Notes under the pieces: generated by a model
Told to the model about the DNA's origin: nothing
The model's database searches: none
What the model saw: only the letters and a program-made list of their open reading frames with translations
In this document: piece after piece, positions 55,131-64,000 of the stretch
Layout: each line of letters opens with the position of its first letter
How positions within the stretch are numbered: position 1 is the stretch's first letter
Program-made: the position numbers and the translations under genes
Origin: Colwellia sp. PAMC 20917
Lineage (GTDB): Bacteria; Pseudomonadota; Gammaproteobacteria; Enterobacterales; Alteromonadaceae
Reading direction: 5' to 3'
NCBI RefSeq assembly: GCF_001767295.1
Contig: NZ_CP014944.1
Location: 2,666,001 to 2,730,000, forward strand
Length of the DNA stretch: 64,000 nucleotides

Positions 55131-57479
55131 ATGAAAATACTATTTAAAATGACTAATAATGTGAAAAAAGAAAGCAAAGAAACTAAAGGAAAAACGGCCA
55201 CTAAGGCGTCTCGGGTAAGTTGGTGCTGGCATACCGCTTTGAAATTATTCATTACCTTTATGTTTTTATTTAGCTTTTATGCGGTTTACCTCGACAGTAA
55301 AGTGAAAGATAAATTTGAGGGGCAACGGTGGAACATTCCCGTGCAAGTTTATGGCAAAGTTGACAGTTTCAAAGTCGGCGATAATGCTTCACTCGTTCAA
55401 TTAAAGCAAAATTTACTTTTGTCTGGTTATCAGAGAAAACAGCAAGCGCTCAACCCGGGTGAATTTGCTTTATCAAAGACGACGCTGATTGTTTATCGTC
55501 GCGCTTTTGATTTTGGCTACGGTAATACGCACGTAGAGCGCTTCACTATTAATATTATCGATAACAAGATACTTTCTTTGTTTAATGAGCAAGGGGCTAT
55601 TGAAAGTTTTTCATTTGAACCTTACTCACTGGGGCGATTAGTTCCTGAAAACAAAGAAGATAGGGTGATAGTCTCATTGCAAACAGTACCAGAGCAATTC
55701 ATTGATACCTTACTCTTGGTTGAGGACCGTGATTTCTATTTTCATGCAGGTGTTTCCCCATTAGGAATTTTTCGAGCTTTGCTCGCTAATATTCAAGCAG
55801 GGAGAGCGGTTCAGGGGGGGAGTACTTTAACACAGCAACTGGTTAAAAATATGTTCTTAACCCGTGATAAAACACTTTGGCGTAAAGTTAACGAAGCGGT
55901 TATGTCGATTATTTTGGAGCTTAGATATAGCAAAGATCAGCTACTTGAAGCCTATATAAATGAAGTCTATTTAGGGCAACACTATGCTAATGGTATTTAT
56001 GGTTTTGGCTTAGCGGCTAAATTTTATTTTGGTCAGCCGATCCAATCTTTAACGATTGAACAAATGGCCATGCTTGTTGGGCAGGTCAAGGGGCCTAGTT
56101 ATTATGATCCTTGGCGTCAGCCTAAAAATGCTAAAAAGCGACGAGATCTTGTTTTACGGTTGATGTATCAAAATGAACTGATCTCACAAAAAAACTATCA
56201 AGCGGCCGTCGGATCACCTTTATCTATTCGTAAAACTCGCCGTTTAGCCAATAAAAAGTTTCCTGCTTATTTACAATTGGTCAAAAAAGAACTTTCTGAA
56301 AAACTTTCAGCGTTTCAGCAACAAGCGGGTGTTCGAGTTTTTACAGGCTTTTCAATAACAGCACAAATGAATGCAGAACAAACGATAGCTAAGCATATCC
56401 CTGAGTTAACAATACTAAACAAAGGCGAGACCTTACAACTTGCCATGGTGGTTACCGATATCAAGTCAGGTGAAGTAAAAGCCTTAGTTGGCGATAAAAA
56501 AGCGGGTTATGCCGGCTTTAACCGAGCATTAGATGCTAAACGTCCCATCGGTTCATTAGTAAAACCCGCAATATACTTGGCCGCTCTAGAGCGTTATCAA
56601 CAATATAACTTTGCAACCTTATTGAGCGACGAACCTATTGTACTTATCAGTGATGGCGGTAAAGAATGGCGTCCAAATAATTATAATGGAAAATTTGAAG
56701 GCAAGGTAAGCCTACATGATGCTTTAGTGAGGTCGTTAAACGTGCCAACAGTGAATTTAGGTATGCAACTCGGCTTAGAAAATATTGCCAATATCTTTCA
56801 CTTGTTAGGTTATCCCGAAGATATCGTCACTCGTCCTAGTATGTTATTGGGCTCTTTAAGTTTATCACCATATGAAATTAATCAGCTTTATTTATCTATA
56901 GCCAATCAAGGATTTAAGAGTAATAGTCATGCGATTGACCGTATAATCTCGGCACGGGGCGAAACTTTATGGCAATTTGAAGCGCCAGACGAGCAGTTGT
57001 TCTCAACTCAAGCTATGTATTTACTCGACCATGCTTTATCACAAGTAACCGAAGTGGGAACGGCTAAGTCGCTTACTTGGCGTTTAGATGGGGCAGCAGT
57101 AGCAGGAAAAACAGGTACCACCAATGATCAAAGAGACAGTTGGTTTATTGGTTATGATAACCAAAACTTAGTGACGACTTGGCTAGGTCGTGACGACAAC
57201 AAACCGACCAACCTAACAGGCAGTAGCGGCGCTTTAGTGCTATTTGCACAGTTTATGAATAAAAATGGTGTGGTTAACAAAAGCCGTTTAATGCCTGAAA
57301 ATATTGCATTAACTAATTTTGAATCGTCCAGTGGTATCGCCGTCAGTATCGAGTGTGCTGAAATGATTAGTTATCCGGCAATAACGACGGGTCTTTTAAT
57401 AGAGCCGCATTGTTTAGGAAAAAAGCTGACAGAAAAGAAGAAAAAGTTATCTTGGTTCGAACAACTTTTTACTGATTAG
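55131..57479 (+). CDS. mrcB: Penicillin-binding protein 1B
   Basis: PBP1b is the bifunctional synthase that polymerises and cross-links peptidoglycan. The 782-residue product has a basic cytoplasmic tail, one membrane anchor (about residues 37-57), a UB2H-like region, the GT51 glycosyltransferase domain (EDRDFYFHAGVSPLG, GGSTLTQQLVKNMFLT) and the transpeptidase domain with SLVK, SLN and KTGTT motifs in order. The start at 55131 has a weak ribosome binding site and ATG 55149 is an alternative. It would be activated by the lipoprotein LpoB, not encoded here. Confidence 0.96.
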   Translation: MKILFKMTNNVKKESKETKGKTATKASRVSWCWHTALKLFITFMFLFSFYAVYLDSKVKDKFEGQRWNIPVQVYGKVDSFKVGDNASLVQLKQNLLLSGYQRKQQALNPGEFALSKTTLIVYRRAFDFGYGNTHVERFTINIIDNKILSLFNEQGAIESFSFEPYSLGRLVPENKEDRVIVSLQTVPEQFIDTLLLVEDRDFYFHAGVSPLGIFRALLANIQAGRAVQGGSTLTQQLVKNMFLTRDKTLWRKVNEAVMSIILELRYSKDQLLEAYINEVYLGQHYANGIYGFGLAAKFYFGQPIQSLTIEQMAMLVGQVKGPSYYDPWRQPKNAKKRRDLVLRLMYQNELISQKNYQAAVGSPLSIRKTRRLANKKFPAYLQLVKKELSEKLSAFQQQAGVRVFTGFSITAQMNAEQTIAKHIPELTILNKGETLQLAMVVTDIKSGEVKALVGDKKAGYAGFNRALDAKRPIGSLVKPAIYLAALERYQQYNFATLLSDEPIVLISDGGKEWRPNNYNGKFEGKVSLHDALVRSLNVPTVNLGMQLGLENIANIFHLLGYPEDIVTRPSMLLGSLSLSPYEINQLYLSIANQGFKSNSHAIDRIISARGETLWQFEAPDEQLFSTQAMYLLDHALSQVTEVGTAKSLTWRLDGAAVAGKTGTTNDQRDSWFIGYDNQNLVTTWLGRDDNKPTNLTGSSGALVLFAQFMNKNGVVNKSRLMPENIALTNFESSSGIAVSIECAEMISYPAITTGLLIEPHCLGKKLTEKKKKLSWFEQLFTD

Positions 57480-57637
57480 CATGACAGGTTTACTAATGTA
57501 TCTTGTTTTTTTATCATGCCTTTTCTTGCATGTTTATTATACAGATACTATTGTATAAAAAATTAGCTGGCTCATAGGATTGCTTGTTAATCATAAGGGA
57601 TTGATATCACGTATAAAATTAATACGCTGGATCTGAT

Positions 57638-58033
57638 ATGAAGCATCGTTTAAGTTTTGGCTTTTATAATATATTTGCAAATAATATTATTGAAGTAACC
57701 GCTGATGAAGGCGTCGAAATGACACTTGAAATGGTTGAGGAATGCCATGAATTTGTGCATGAGAACGTAGAAGGGGATTTTGCCCTGTTAATCAACCGCA
57801 TTAATAACTACACCTTTACTTATGAAGCGAAACTTTCAGTTGCATCTTATGAAGGTTTAAAAGCGCTTGCCTTTGTTTGCTATTCTGAAAAAAGTGTCTT
57901 AGTGACGAAGAAACTGCAGGCAAGTCGTTCATTTGATCAATGGAAGTATCCGGTATTTTCAGGTTTAGAATTAGGTTGGCAACAAGCTTATCATTGGCTT
58001 GAAAATGAATTACTGGCCATTAAAGTAAATTAG
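57638..58033 (+). CDS. Conserved-looking 131-residue protein, unknown function
   Basis: The product is a soluble alpha/beta protein without signal or membrane segment. Its layout (an N-terminal strand, then VEMTLEMVEECHEFVHENVE, DFALLINRINNYTFTYEA, and a helix-strand end with WQQAYHWLE) resembles small STAS/SpoIIAA-like domains, but I recognise no defining motif. Codon use is like the neighbours. The IS element lies 11 bases after its stop, between the gene and a likely original terminator at 59563. Nearby TATACA-N8-TGTATA (57539-57558) may be part of its promoter. Confidence 0.65.
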   Translation: MKHRLSFGFYNIFANNIIEVTADEGVEMTLEMVEECHEFVHENVEGDFALLINRINNYTFTYEAKLSVASYEGLKALAFVCYSEKSVLVTKKLQASRSFDQWKYPVFSGLELGWQQAYHWLENELLAIKVN

Positions 58034-58043
58034 CGTCACCGTT

Positions 58044-58088
58044 AATAAAAAGGGATAGCCATCGGCTATAATGCCTGTCAGTTAAGAA
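58044..58088 (+). repeat. Left terminal inverted repeat of the IS
   Basis: Begins AATAAAAAGGGATAGCC and ends TCAGTTAAGAA. It matches the reverse of 59472-59516 except in the hairpin loop (ATC against GAT) and two bases further in. Confidence 0.88.
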
Positions 58089-58105
58089 CTGACAGGCATT
58101 TTTTT
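58070..58105 (+). terminator. Inward-facing terminator at the left end of the IS
   Basis: AATGCCTGTCAGTT and AACTGACAGGCATT form a 14-base perfect stem with loop AAG, followed by T7 on the plus strand. It would stop transcription entering the IS from the left, before it runs antisense through the transposase gene. Confidence 0.8.
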
Positions 58106-59449
58106 GCTTCTTTTTTCTGGATATCTTTTAGGCCTAGCCTTAACTATTCTCGGATAACTCCTATCCCGCCGTTCGGGTAAGACAAATGCCTCAGCCATAT
58201 CAAGTAAACTATTGAGTACGGAAGGAATTTTTCCTGGCGAGACAAATGGCAACATCGTTAACTCTTGAATGATATAAGCCGATGCACGGTTAAAGCTAAG
58301 CTGATAGGGCATCACGTCTTTTAAGCTATGTGCCATTTTAGCCATTTGAAATCGAATTAAATTATAGGCAAGTAAAACACCCCATAATTCTTGCTCTATC
58401 ATCTCTGGTTTTTTGCTTCTTAAGGTCAGCTGATTCTTAAGCATATACTGTTTCATTTCTCTAAAACCTAATTCTATTTCCCAGCGATGTGAATACAAAT
58501 CTGCGATGTCGGCAACAGGGTACCGTAATGGATCCGTCATTGACGTCAAAATTGAATAGACCTTTCCATTAATCGTACGTTTCACTAACCGTGCCTCCAT
58601 TGTGGAAGGTAAATTCAACCACTTTTTTCTGGCTTGAGGTGATGTTTTTAAAAGGATTATTTGGTCTCTATTACTATATTTACGGATGACTTCAAACTGT
58701 GTCCCTTTTTTCAAAGGTACTAGCCAATGGCGCTCATCACCCGTAGTTCGCCATTGATTAAGTAAACCAAGCGAATAAAAACCTTTATCAAATAGTGTTA
58801 AAGAGTTGTCGGGAGTCGATGGGATTAAATCGGCGGCTAAACACATTTCATTTGTAGAAACTTTATCGAATGCAGAGGCGGTTAATAAATGGCTGGTTAA
58901 CTCCATTTGGCATACCATTCTAATTTGGGGATAAGCTGATTCACGCTTGTCGTTATGCAACTTACCGAAAGCCTCTTCGTTTTCTTTGGTATCTGGCGTT
59001 CGCCAAACAACACCATCAACGCCGAGTAGTTTCAATCCACAAAAAGTAGGTGATGGTGTTTTTTCATGCCAAAGCTGTTGAGTCTGATTAAATATGCGCT
59101 CAACGACTTCTGCACCTAATCGTTGTCTCGCCTGGACAACAGCACTCGGTGCCACAAACGGGCGTTTCCCTGGAAGCATGATATCGAGTTGATTCACGAT
59201 GTCACTCATCGGAAGGTGCCTAAATATCGACATTCCCACGATACTCCAAACCATCATTTCAAGAGGTAACCTGCGTTTTCTTAATGTTACGATGCCTGAC
59301 TCTTTAAGGCATTTGTCGATTAAATCTGGTGATAGTACTTCAGATAAGGAATTAAAATGCTCAGGCGTAAAAGCCTCAAGTGAGTGAAAATCATAATCTA
59401 AAGGCATAAAAAAATCCGATGTGAAGTGAACATCGGATTTTGATCTCAT
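58082..59449 (-). CDS. IS4-group transposase
   Basis: This DDE transposase of up to 455 residues is very like the E. coli IS4 enzyme: [20 protein letters not shown] in the N-terminal domain, [15 protein letters not shown] with the first catalytic Asp, [17 protein letters not shown] with the second, and the YREK signature in [16 protein letters not shown] with the Glu. No frameshift or stop interrupts it. ATG 59449 opens the frame, but a terminator-like hairpin lies within the next codons; ATG 59407 just after it is an alternative start. The stop codon is inside the left-end hairpin. Confidence 0.93.
   Translation of the reverse strand: MRSKSDVHFTSDFFMPLDYDFHSLEAFTPEHFNSLSEVLSPDLIDKCLKESGIVTLRKRRLPLEMMVWSIVGMSIFRHLPMSDIVNQLDIMLPGKRPFVAPSAVVQARQRLGAEVVERIFNQTQQLWHEKTPSPTFCGLKLLGVDGVVWRTPDTKENEEAFGKLHNDKRESAYPQIRMVCQMELTSHLLTASAFDKVSTNEMCLAADLIPSTPDNSLTLFDKGFYSLGLLNQWRTTGDERHWLVPLKKGTQFEVIRKYSNRDQIILLKTSPQARKKWLNLPSTMEARLVKRTINGKVYSILTSMTDPLRYPVADIADLYSHRWEIELGFREMKQYMLKNQLTLRSKKPEMIEQELWGVLLAYNLIRFQMAKMAHSLKDVMPYQLSFNRASAYIIQELTMLPFVSPGKIPSVLNSLLDMAEAFVLPERRDRSYPRIVKARPKRYPEKRSKKMPVSS
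59408..59440 (-). terminator. Inward-facing terminator at the transposase start
   Basis: On the minus strand AAATCCGATG pairs with CATCGGATTT around a 9-base loop, followed by a T run directly before ATG 59407. It would stop outside transcription from the hemL side reaching the transposase gene. Confidence 0.7.
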
Positions 59450-59471
59450 TCAGCTAAAAATCAATAGTTTT

Positions 59472-59516
59472 TTCTTAACTGATCGGCATTATAGCCATCG
59501 GCTATCCCTTTTTATT
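59472..59516 (-). repeat. Right terminal inverted repeat of the IS
   Basis: Reverse complement begins AATAAAAAGGGATAGCC and ends TCAGTTAAGAA, the partner of the left repeat. Confidence 0.88.
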
Positions 59517-59562
59517 TTAAGGATGGTCTTGTTAAAAAATGAGTATCCTTGTGCGTCAACGG

Positions 59563-59595
59563 GCGTGGTTTAGTCGCTAAACCACGCTAATTTTT
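59563..59595. terminator. Terminator between the IS and hemL
   Basis: GCGTGGTTTAG and CTAAACCACGC form an 11-base perfect stem (59563-59587) around TCG, with T5 on the plus strand. It lies just past the hemL stop. Its plus-strand polarity suggests it once also ended the 131-residue gene before the IS arrived. Confidence 0.75.
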
Positions 59596-59598
59596 ACA

Positions 59599-60882
59599 TT
59601 ATAGTTGAGCAAAGCACTTATCAGCAGCGGCTAACGTTAATTCAATCTCTTTATCGGTATGAGCCATAGATAAAAAGCCAGCTTCATAAGCTGAAGGTGC
59701 CAAGTAGATGCCGTTTTCTAGCATTAAATGGAAGAAACGTCTGAACTTATCTGTATCGCAAGCGGTTGCTTGTTCAAAAGTAGTGACCGGCTCTGGTGAA
59801 TCTGTAAAGAAAAAACCAAACATTGCACCCGCATAGTTAATGCTTAATGACACGCCATTGCGCTCAGCTGCTGCTTTTAAACCCATAGCAAGCTTTTCAG
59901 TTGATGCACTCAGTTGCTCGTGTTTATCACCGATGCTTAATTCATTTAATGCCGCTAAGCCGGCAGCCATAGCGATAGGGTTACCCGATAAGGTACCTGC
60001 GTGGTAAACAGGGCCAATAGGTGCGATATAATCCATAATCTCTTTTTTACCGCCAAACGCACCAACAGGCATACCACCACCAATAACTTTACCTAACGTT
60101 GTTAAATCAGGAACAATATTGTAATGTGCTTGAGCCCCACCTAATGCAATACGAAAGCCGGTCATTACTTCATCAAAAATCAATACACTTTTATGTTCAT
60201 CACAAACGTCACGTAGACCTTCAAGGAAACCTTCTACCGGAAGAACACAGTTCATGTTTCCAGCAACAGGTTCGACAATAATACAGGCGATTTCATCTTT
60301 ATATTTAGCAAAAATTTGTCTAACTTCGTCAATATTATTAAAGCTAACGGTTAATGTGTGCTTGGCAACATCAGCAGGAATACCTGGTGAGTTTGGCACC
60401 CCCATGGTTAATGCACCTGAGCCTGCTTTTACTAATAGCGAATCAGCATGACCATGGTAGCAACCTTCAAACTTTAAGATTTTATCGCGTCCAGTGTAGC
60501 CACGAGCTAACCGAATTGCGCTCATGGTAGCTTCTGTACCTGAGCTGGTCATACGAATGCGTTCCATTGACGGTACTAGTTCACGTACCTTCTCCGCCAT
60601 AGTGATTTCTAGCTCGGTAGGTGCGCCAAAACTTAAGCCATTTTGAGCAGTTTCAATAACTGCTGCTAAAATAGCCGGGTGGTTATGGCCTAAAATCATT
60701 GGTCCCCAAGAACCGACATAATCAATATAAGCTTTACCATCGGCGTCATAAATATATGCACCTTCAGCGCGTTTAATAAAACAAGGCGTACCGCCAACAC
60801 CATTAAATGCACGAACAGGCGAGTTTACGCCACCGGGAATAATTTGTTTTGCGCTGTTAAAAAGTTGTTCTGAATGGTTCAT
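59599..60882 (-). CDS. hemL: Glutamate-1-semialdehyde 2,1-aminomutase
   Basis: HemL converts glutamate-1-semialdehyde to 5-aminolevulinate, the heme precursor, in the C5 pathway. The 427-residue PLP enzyme has [13 protein letters not shown], the [20 protein letters not shown] segment, [11 protein letters not shown] and the PLP lysine in [15 protein letters not shown]. Length is standard. It lies 74 bases after pyrB on the same strand and is probably transcribed separately or by read-through. Confidence 0.97.
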   Translation of the reverse strand: MNHSEQLFNSAKQIIPGGVNSPVRAFNGVGGTPCFIKRAEGAYIYDADGKAYIDYVGSWGPMILGHNHPAILAAVIETAQNGLSFGAPTELEITMAEKVRELVPSMERIRMTSSGTEATMSAIRLARGYTGRDKILKFEGCYHGHADSLLVKAGSGALTMGVPNSPGIPADVAKHTLTVSFNNIDEVRQIFAKYKDEIACIIVEPVAGNMNCVLPVEGFLEGLRDVCDEHKSVLIFDEVMTGFRIALGGAQAHYNIVPDLTTLGKVIGGGMPVGAFGGKKEIMDYIAPIGPVYHAGTLSGNPIAMAAGLAALNELSIGDKHEQLSASTEKLAMGLKAAAERNGVSLSINYAGAMFGFFFTDSPEPVTTFEQATACDTDKFRRFFHLMLENGIYLAPSAYEAGFLSMAHTDKEIELTLAAADKCFAQL

Positions 60883-60956
60883 AAATTGCCTACTTTGTTA
60901 ATTATAATACGACTAACATTAAATAAACTGTTGTCGCTTATATACTTAAGAATTAT

Positions 60957-61964
60957 TTATTTGTTGGTGTACCAAGTCACTGGTTTTTCAAATTGGCTGA
61001 GCTTATTTTCGACACCCAGTGTTAAGGCAAATAATGCCATACGGACCAGTACACCATTTTGGGCTTGTCTAAAAATAGCTAGGTTGTCTAAATCATTTAA
61101 ATCACTATCAAGCTCGTTTGCTTCAGGGCGAGAATCGCGTGGTAAGGGATGCATTATCACGGTATGTTGCTGGCAAAACTGCTGATAAACTTCTCTATTT
61201 AAGCTGAAATGACCCCGGTATAAATTAGCTTCGTCTTTACTGGCAAAGCGCTCTTGCTGAATGCGTGTTTGATAGATGATATCGCACGATAAATTATGGT
61301 CAATTTTATCGGTAACCACAACTTGATGTCCGGCATTGGTTAAGGATGAGATTATACTGTCGGGCATGTTAAGTGCGTCAGGAGATATCATCGTTACTTT
61401 CATGTTTTTATATAAGCTGAGTAATTTTGATAATGAATGTACGGTTCTCCCGTGTTTGAGATCACCCATTAAGACAATATTTAAACCGTCTAAAGTTTTG
61501 TTATGTGGCGCCATTTCAGATTGCATGGTAAACAAATCAAGTAAGGCTTGTGTCGGGTGTTCATTAGCTCCATCTCCGCCGTTAATAACCGGTACACTAC
61601 TGCCTTTTGAAAACTCTTCAACTGAATACATCGTGGGATGTCGCATCGCAATAATATCAGAGTAGCCGCTAATAACACGTGCCGTGTCAAAGAGAGATTC
61701 ACCTTTACTCAACGATGAATTTTCTTGTCCTACGGTCTCACGAACAGCACCACCGAGAAGGTTAAAAGCGGCACCAAAACTGACCCGGGTACGGGTACTG
61801 GGCTCGAAAAAAAGATTATTGAGAATTGCACCATCCAACACATGACAACGCTTCTTACGCATAGCATAAGGCGCCATTAGTGATGAAACTTCTAAAATAC
61901 GAGAGATAGCATCGCGATTAAGCTGCGAGACAGAAAGGATATGACTTCCTTCAAACTTCATCAT
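60957..61964 (-). CDS. pyrB: Aspartate carbamoyltransferase catalytic subunit
   Basis: PyrB makes N-carbamoyl-aspartate, the committed step of pyrimidine synthesis. The 335-residue product has the carbamoyl-phosphate motif FFEPSTRTRVSF, the KGES loop, EHPTQALLDL and the HPLPRDSRPE aspartate-binding segment. It is about 25 residues longer than E. coli PyrB, as in relatives of Shewanella. No pyrI regulatory-subunit gene is next to it, so CTP control through PyrI would need a distant gene. The start may be either of two adjacent ATG codons. Confidence 0.96.
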   Translation of the reverse strand: MMKFEGSHILSVSQLNRDAISRILEVSSLMAPYAMRKKRCHVLDGAILNNLFFEPSTRTRVSFGAAFNLLGGAVRETVGQENSSLSKGESLFDTARVISGYSDIIAMRHPTMYSVEEFSKGSSVPVINGGDGANEHPTQALLDLFTMQSEMAPHNKTLDGLNIVLMGDLKHGRTVHSLSKLLSLYKNMKVTMISPDALNMPDSIISSLTNAGHQVVVTDKIDHNLSCDIIYQTRIQQERFASKDEANLYRGHFSLNREVYQQFCQQHTVIMHPLPRDSRPEANELDSDLNDLDNLAIFRQAQNGVLVRMALFALTLGVENKLSQFEKPVTWYTNK

Positions 61965-62147
61965 AAAAAGTTACCCAAAATTATAAGACTGCGACTATTT
62001 TTGATGCAGGAATATAGCACAATTCAGAAATGTTGAGAATAGATTATCGCTGCTATTCAGTTTCTGTGGGTCTAAATCAAAGCGTTCAAACTAATTGATG
62101 AAAGCTTCTTATGGGCTATAAGCCAGAATATAAGCAAAGATCGCCCA

Positions 62148-62579
62148 TTAGAAAGGTTTTAAATACACCAAATATAATATTACGAGTAATATAAGGACGG
62201 GAAATTCATTAAAAATTCGATAAAACTTTCCTGAACGTACATTTTTATCTTCTTTAAAATCTTTAACTAACTTAAAACAATAACCATGGTAAGCGAGCAG
62301 TAAAATCACTAACGTTATTTTTAAGTGCAACCATTTTGAAGCGATAAACCAAGCGTATCCATAATAATAAATCAAGGCTATGCCTAAAGACACGGTTAAC
62401 ACAGCAAAAGGTGTTACAAAATATAACAAACGTTTTTCCATACCCTTTAAATGCTCGGCAACCTCAATACTAGAGGTTTCAGCGTGATTAACAAACAGGC
62501 GTGGTAAATAAAAAACACCAGCAAACCAAGCGACCATAAAAAAAACATGGCAAGCTTGTAACCATAAAAGAGTTGTCAT
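62148..62579 (-). CDS. hemJ: Protoporphyrinogen oxidase HemJ
   Basis: HemJ oxidises protoporphyrinogen IX in heme synthesis in bacteria without HemG or HemY. The 143-residue membrane protein has four hydrophobic segments and the family signature ACHVFFMVAWFAGVFYLPRLFV with its conserved histidine; the HLK(I/L) motif in WLHLKITLVI is also present. It overlaps the end of the ClC gene by 4 bases (ATGA). Its presence two genes from hemL adds to the heme theme. Confidence 0.93.
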   Translation of the reverse strand: MTTLLWLQACHVFFMVAWFAGVFYLPRLFVNHAETSSIEVAEHLKGMEKRLLYFVTPFAVLTVSLGIALIYYYGYAWFIASKWLHLKITLVILLLAYHGYCFKLVKDFKEDKNVRSGKFYRIFNEFPVLILLVILYLVYLKPF

Positions 62580-64000
62580 ACTGTTGTTTTTCCTTCTAAT
62601 AAATAACTTCTGATCTGTTCAAAAGTAATAATGCCTAAGATCTCATTAGGATCATTATCATAAATATAAACACCACCATCTCGCTGTTCAATCAGGGCTA
62701 AATAGGCTTCAGCTAAAGTTGATTGGCTTTGCAAAGGTAGTAGCTGTAATTGTACTATTTCTACGCGCTTAGTGCCTGAGTCGTGTTTTATTTTTAACCA
62801 TGAAAATGTTGAGTAAGGACTAAGACTTTCTGTTTCAGGTGCTACTTCAATAATAACATGATTTAATAATTCAACATTCTTCAATGCCCTGAAAACTTCC
62901 AAAGAACATTCTTGTTGATAAACGCTAATATTTTCCTGTAATACGCCTAATACACCGATACGTTGTAATGATTTCTCGATGGGAGATTTTCGATATTTGA
63001 GACCCTGTTGCTCAAGTTGCATAACAAATACCGATCGGTTGTTGAAAAACTGCCCTGAAAAGACACAGGCAGTGGTGATGACTATCATTGCTGGCACAAC
63101 AACCTCTAACTGATTTGACAACTCGACTACCGTTAATAATGCGGCAAGGGGAGCGTTTAGTGTTGCTGCTAAGAACCCCGCCATACCCATTAAGGCATAA
63201 TCACCAGCAAAATTTTCTCCGGGTAGATAACCCGTAACTAATATTGAAACACAGGTGCCTACAATCGCACCAATACCAATAATAGGACCGATAATACCCC
63301 CAGGAATACCTAGACCTAAAGCGGTAATGGTCATCAAAATTTTAGCAAATAAAACCCCGAGTAATAATTGTAAAGGAATATTATTTTCTAAGGCAAACGT
63401 TATTACACTTAAGTCTGTGCCCATAGCAAAGGGTACAAAGAAGCCAAGTATCCCAGTAATTAATGCTGCTAACATAATGCGTGGCACAATATGAATCGAG
63501 CTCGAATATTTTATAATAATGACTAAGTATCGGTTAAAGCCATAGGCTAATAACCCAAGTATTAACCCTAATATAATCAAAACAGGGTAATGATCAAAAC
63601 TGAGGGATATTTTACTAAAATATCCAAATTCATGGGCAGGTCCCAAAAGGCTTCGGCTGATCATTGACCCTGTAATAGAAGCGATCATAACAGGAATAAA
63701 AATATGCACTTTGTATTCGCGTAAAATAACTTCCATAACAAATATAACAGCGGCAATGGGGGTATTAAAACAAGCGGAAATACCTGCGGCAATGCCACAT
63801 GCACATAGTGTGCGTATGGTATTAAACGGTAGATTTAACTTGTTACCTAAATAACTGCTACAAGCAGCTCCTAAATGTATAGCAGGCCCTTCTTTTCCAA
63901 CTGAGAAGCCGGACGCTAATGCAATCACACTACCGAAAAATTGATTCAACGTATTGCGAAATGGAATAATGCCATTAGCTACTTTTAGGCGATGTAACAC
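62576..64000 (-). CDS. ClC-family chloride channel/antiporter with CBS domains (5' end missing)
   Basis: The frame runs off the right edge; 474 residues are visible. They include the ClC selectivity motif GKEGPAIH, the helix GIPGGIIGPIIG, and MGMAGFLAATLNAPLAALL. After about residue 330 a cytoplasmic CBS-like region follows (ISVYQQECSLEVFRALKN to LGIITFEQIRSYL). ClC proteins move Cl-, often in exchange for H+. The missing part should hold the first helices with the GSGIP motif. The stop overlaps the hemJ start, so the two are co-expressed. Confidence 0.92.
   Translation of the reverse strand: MLHRLKVANGIIPFRNTLNQFFGSVIALASGFSVGKEGPAIHLGAACSSYLGNKLNLPFNTIRTLCACGIAAGISACFNTPIAAVIFVMEVILREYKVHIFIPVMIASITGSMISRSLLGPAHEFGYFSKISLSFDHYPVLIILGLILGLLAYGFNRYLVIIIKYSSSIHIVPRIMLAALITGILGFFVPFAMGTDLSVITFALENNIPLQLLLGVLFAKILMTITALGLGIPGGIIGPIIGIGAIVGTCVSILVTGYLPGENFAGDYALMGMAGFLAATLNAPLAALLTVVELSNQLEVVVPAMIVITTACVFSGQFFNNRSVFVMQLEQQGLKYRKSPIEKSLQRIGVLGVLQENISVYQQECSLEVFRALKNVELLNHVIIEVAPETESLSPYSTFSWLKIKHDSGTKRVEIVQLQLLPLQSQSTLAEAYLALIEQRDGGVYIYDNDPNEILGIITFEQIRSYLLEGKTTV

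Larger units (their letters stand above)
58044..59516 (-). mobile_element. IS4-family insertion sequence, apparently intact
   Basis: About 1.47 kb with one full-length transposase gene and 45-base terminal inverted repeats (58044-58088 and 59472-59516) that agree at 40 of 45 positions. Both ends contain ATAGCCATCGGCTAT, itself a small hairpin. I could not find a convincing target duplication next to the ends, so the exact borders are uncertain by a few bases or the insertion is old. It lies between a plus-strand gene and hemL and breaks no gene that I can see. Confidence 0.88.

Overview
The window looks like an AT-rich chromosome segment from a marine gammaproteobacterium of the Alteromonadales, most like Colwellia. 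This rests on my recognition of the proteins (PanP, ArcA, NfuA, HemJ, RsmC, FolE2), on gene orders such as sfsA-dksA-gluQ-pcnB-folK-panB-panC, gntX/bioH, rph-pyrE, gltBD and hrpB-mrcB, and on base composition; no database search was possible. Nearly all of it is ordinary housekeeping chromosome. I see one insertion sequence and no tRNA, rRNA, CRISPR array or prophage.

Layout. 1-4.5 kb: end of heme O synthase, a SCO copper chaperone, a secreted polysaccharide deacetylase, a MATE exporter, a small membrane protein and nfuA. A textbook type 1 IscR operator lies between nfuA and a divergent secreted M14 peptidase. 7.4-12.1 kb: comF/gntX with divergent bioH, a two-gene unit with a SprA-like putative metalloprotease, and rph-pyrE. 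12.2-15.2 kb: an operon of an exported thioredoxin-like protein, a Tat-exported gluconate-dehydrogenase-type small subunit and a GMC flavoprotein. 15.4-26.1 kb: a HAD phosphatase, yceH, yicC, a solute-binding protein, gltB-gltD and folE2. 26.4-29.3 kb: a lone Hpt protein facing arcA, with a histidine kinase upstream of arcA. 29.4-31.9 kb: rsmC and a protein with two DsbA/HCCA-isomerase-like domains.

32.0-36.4 kb is the most interesting part. A lysine riboswitch precedes four genes: a dapA paralogue, a short-form dapD, a diaminopimelate-decarboxylase-like enzyme and an AstE/aspartoacylase-family metallohydrolase that may replace DapE. 36.5-43.9 kb: a DUF2059 fragment, a DPP-IV-type lipoprotein peptidase, a YadGH-type ABC exporter translationally coupled to a TrmB-like methyltransferase, a 31-residue peptide gene and panP. 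44.1-52.4 kb: a 49-residue ORF, panC-panB-folK-pcnB-gluQ-dksA-sfsA (pcnB probably starts at AUU) and pepB. 52.6-64 kb: hrpB-mrcB, an unknown gene, an intact-looking IS4-group element with inward-facing terminators at both ends, hemL, pyrB, hemJ and a truncated ClC channel gene.

The genes mostly serve amino-acid and cofactor metabolism (glutamate, lysine, pantothenate, biotin, folate, heme, pyrimidine), RNA processing, envelope synthesis and secreted proteolysis. Pantothenate supply appears complete here: PanP would make beta-alanine for PanC, and PanB makes ketopantoate. Start codons were re-chosen where a ribosome binding site or family alignment favoured another codon; each case is noted.
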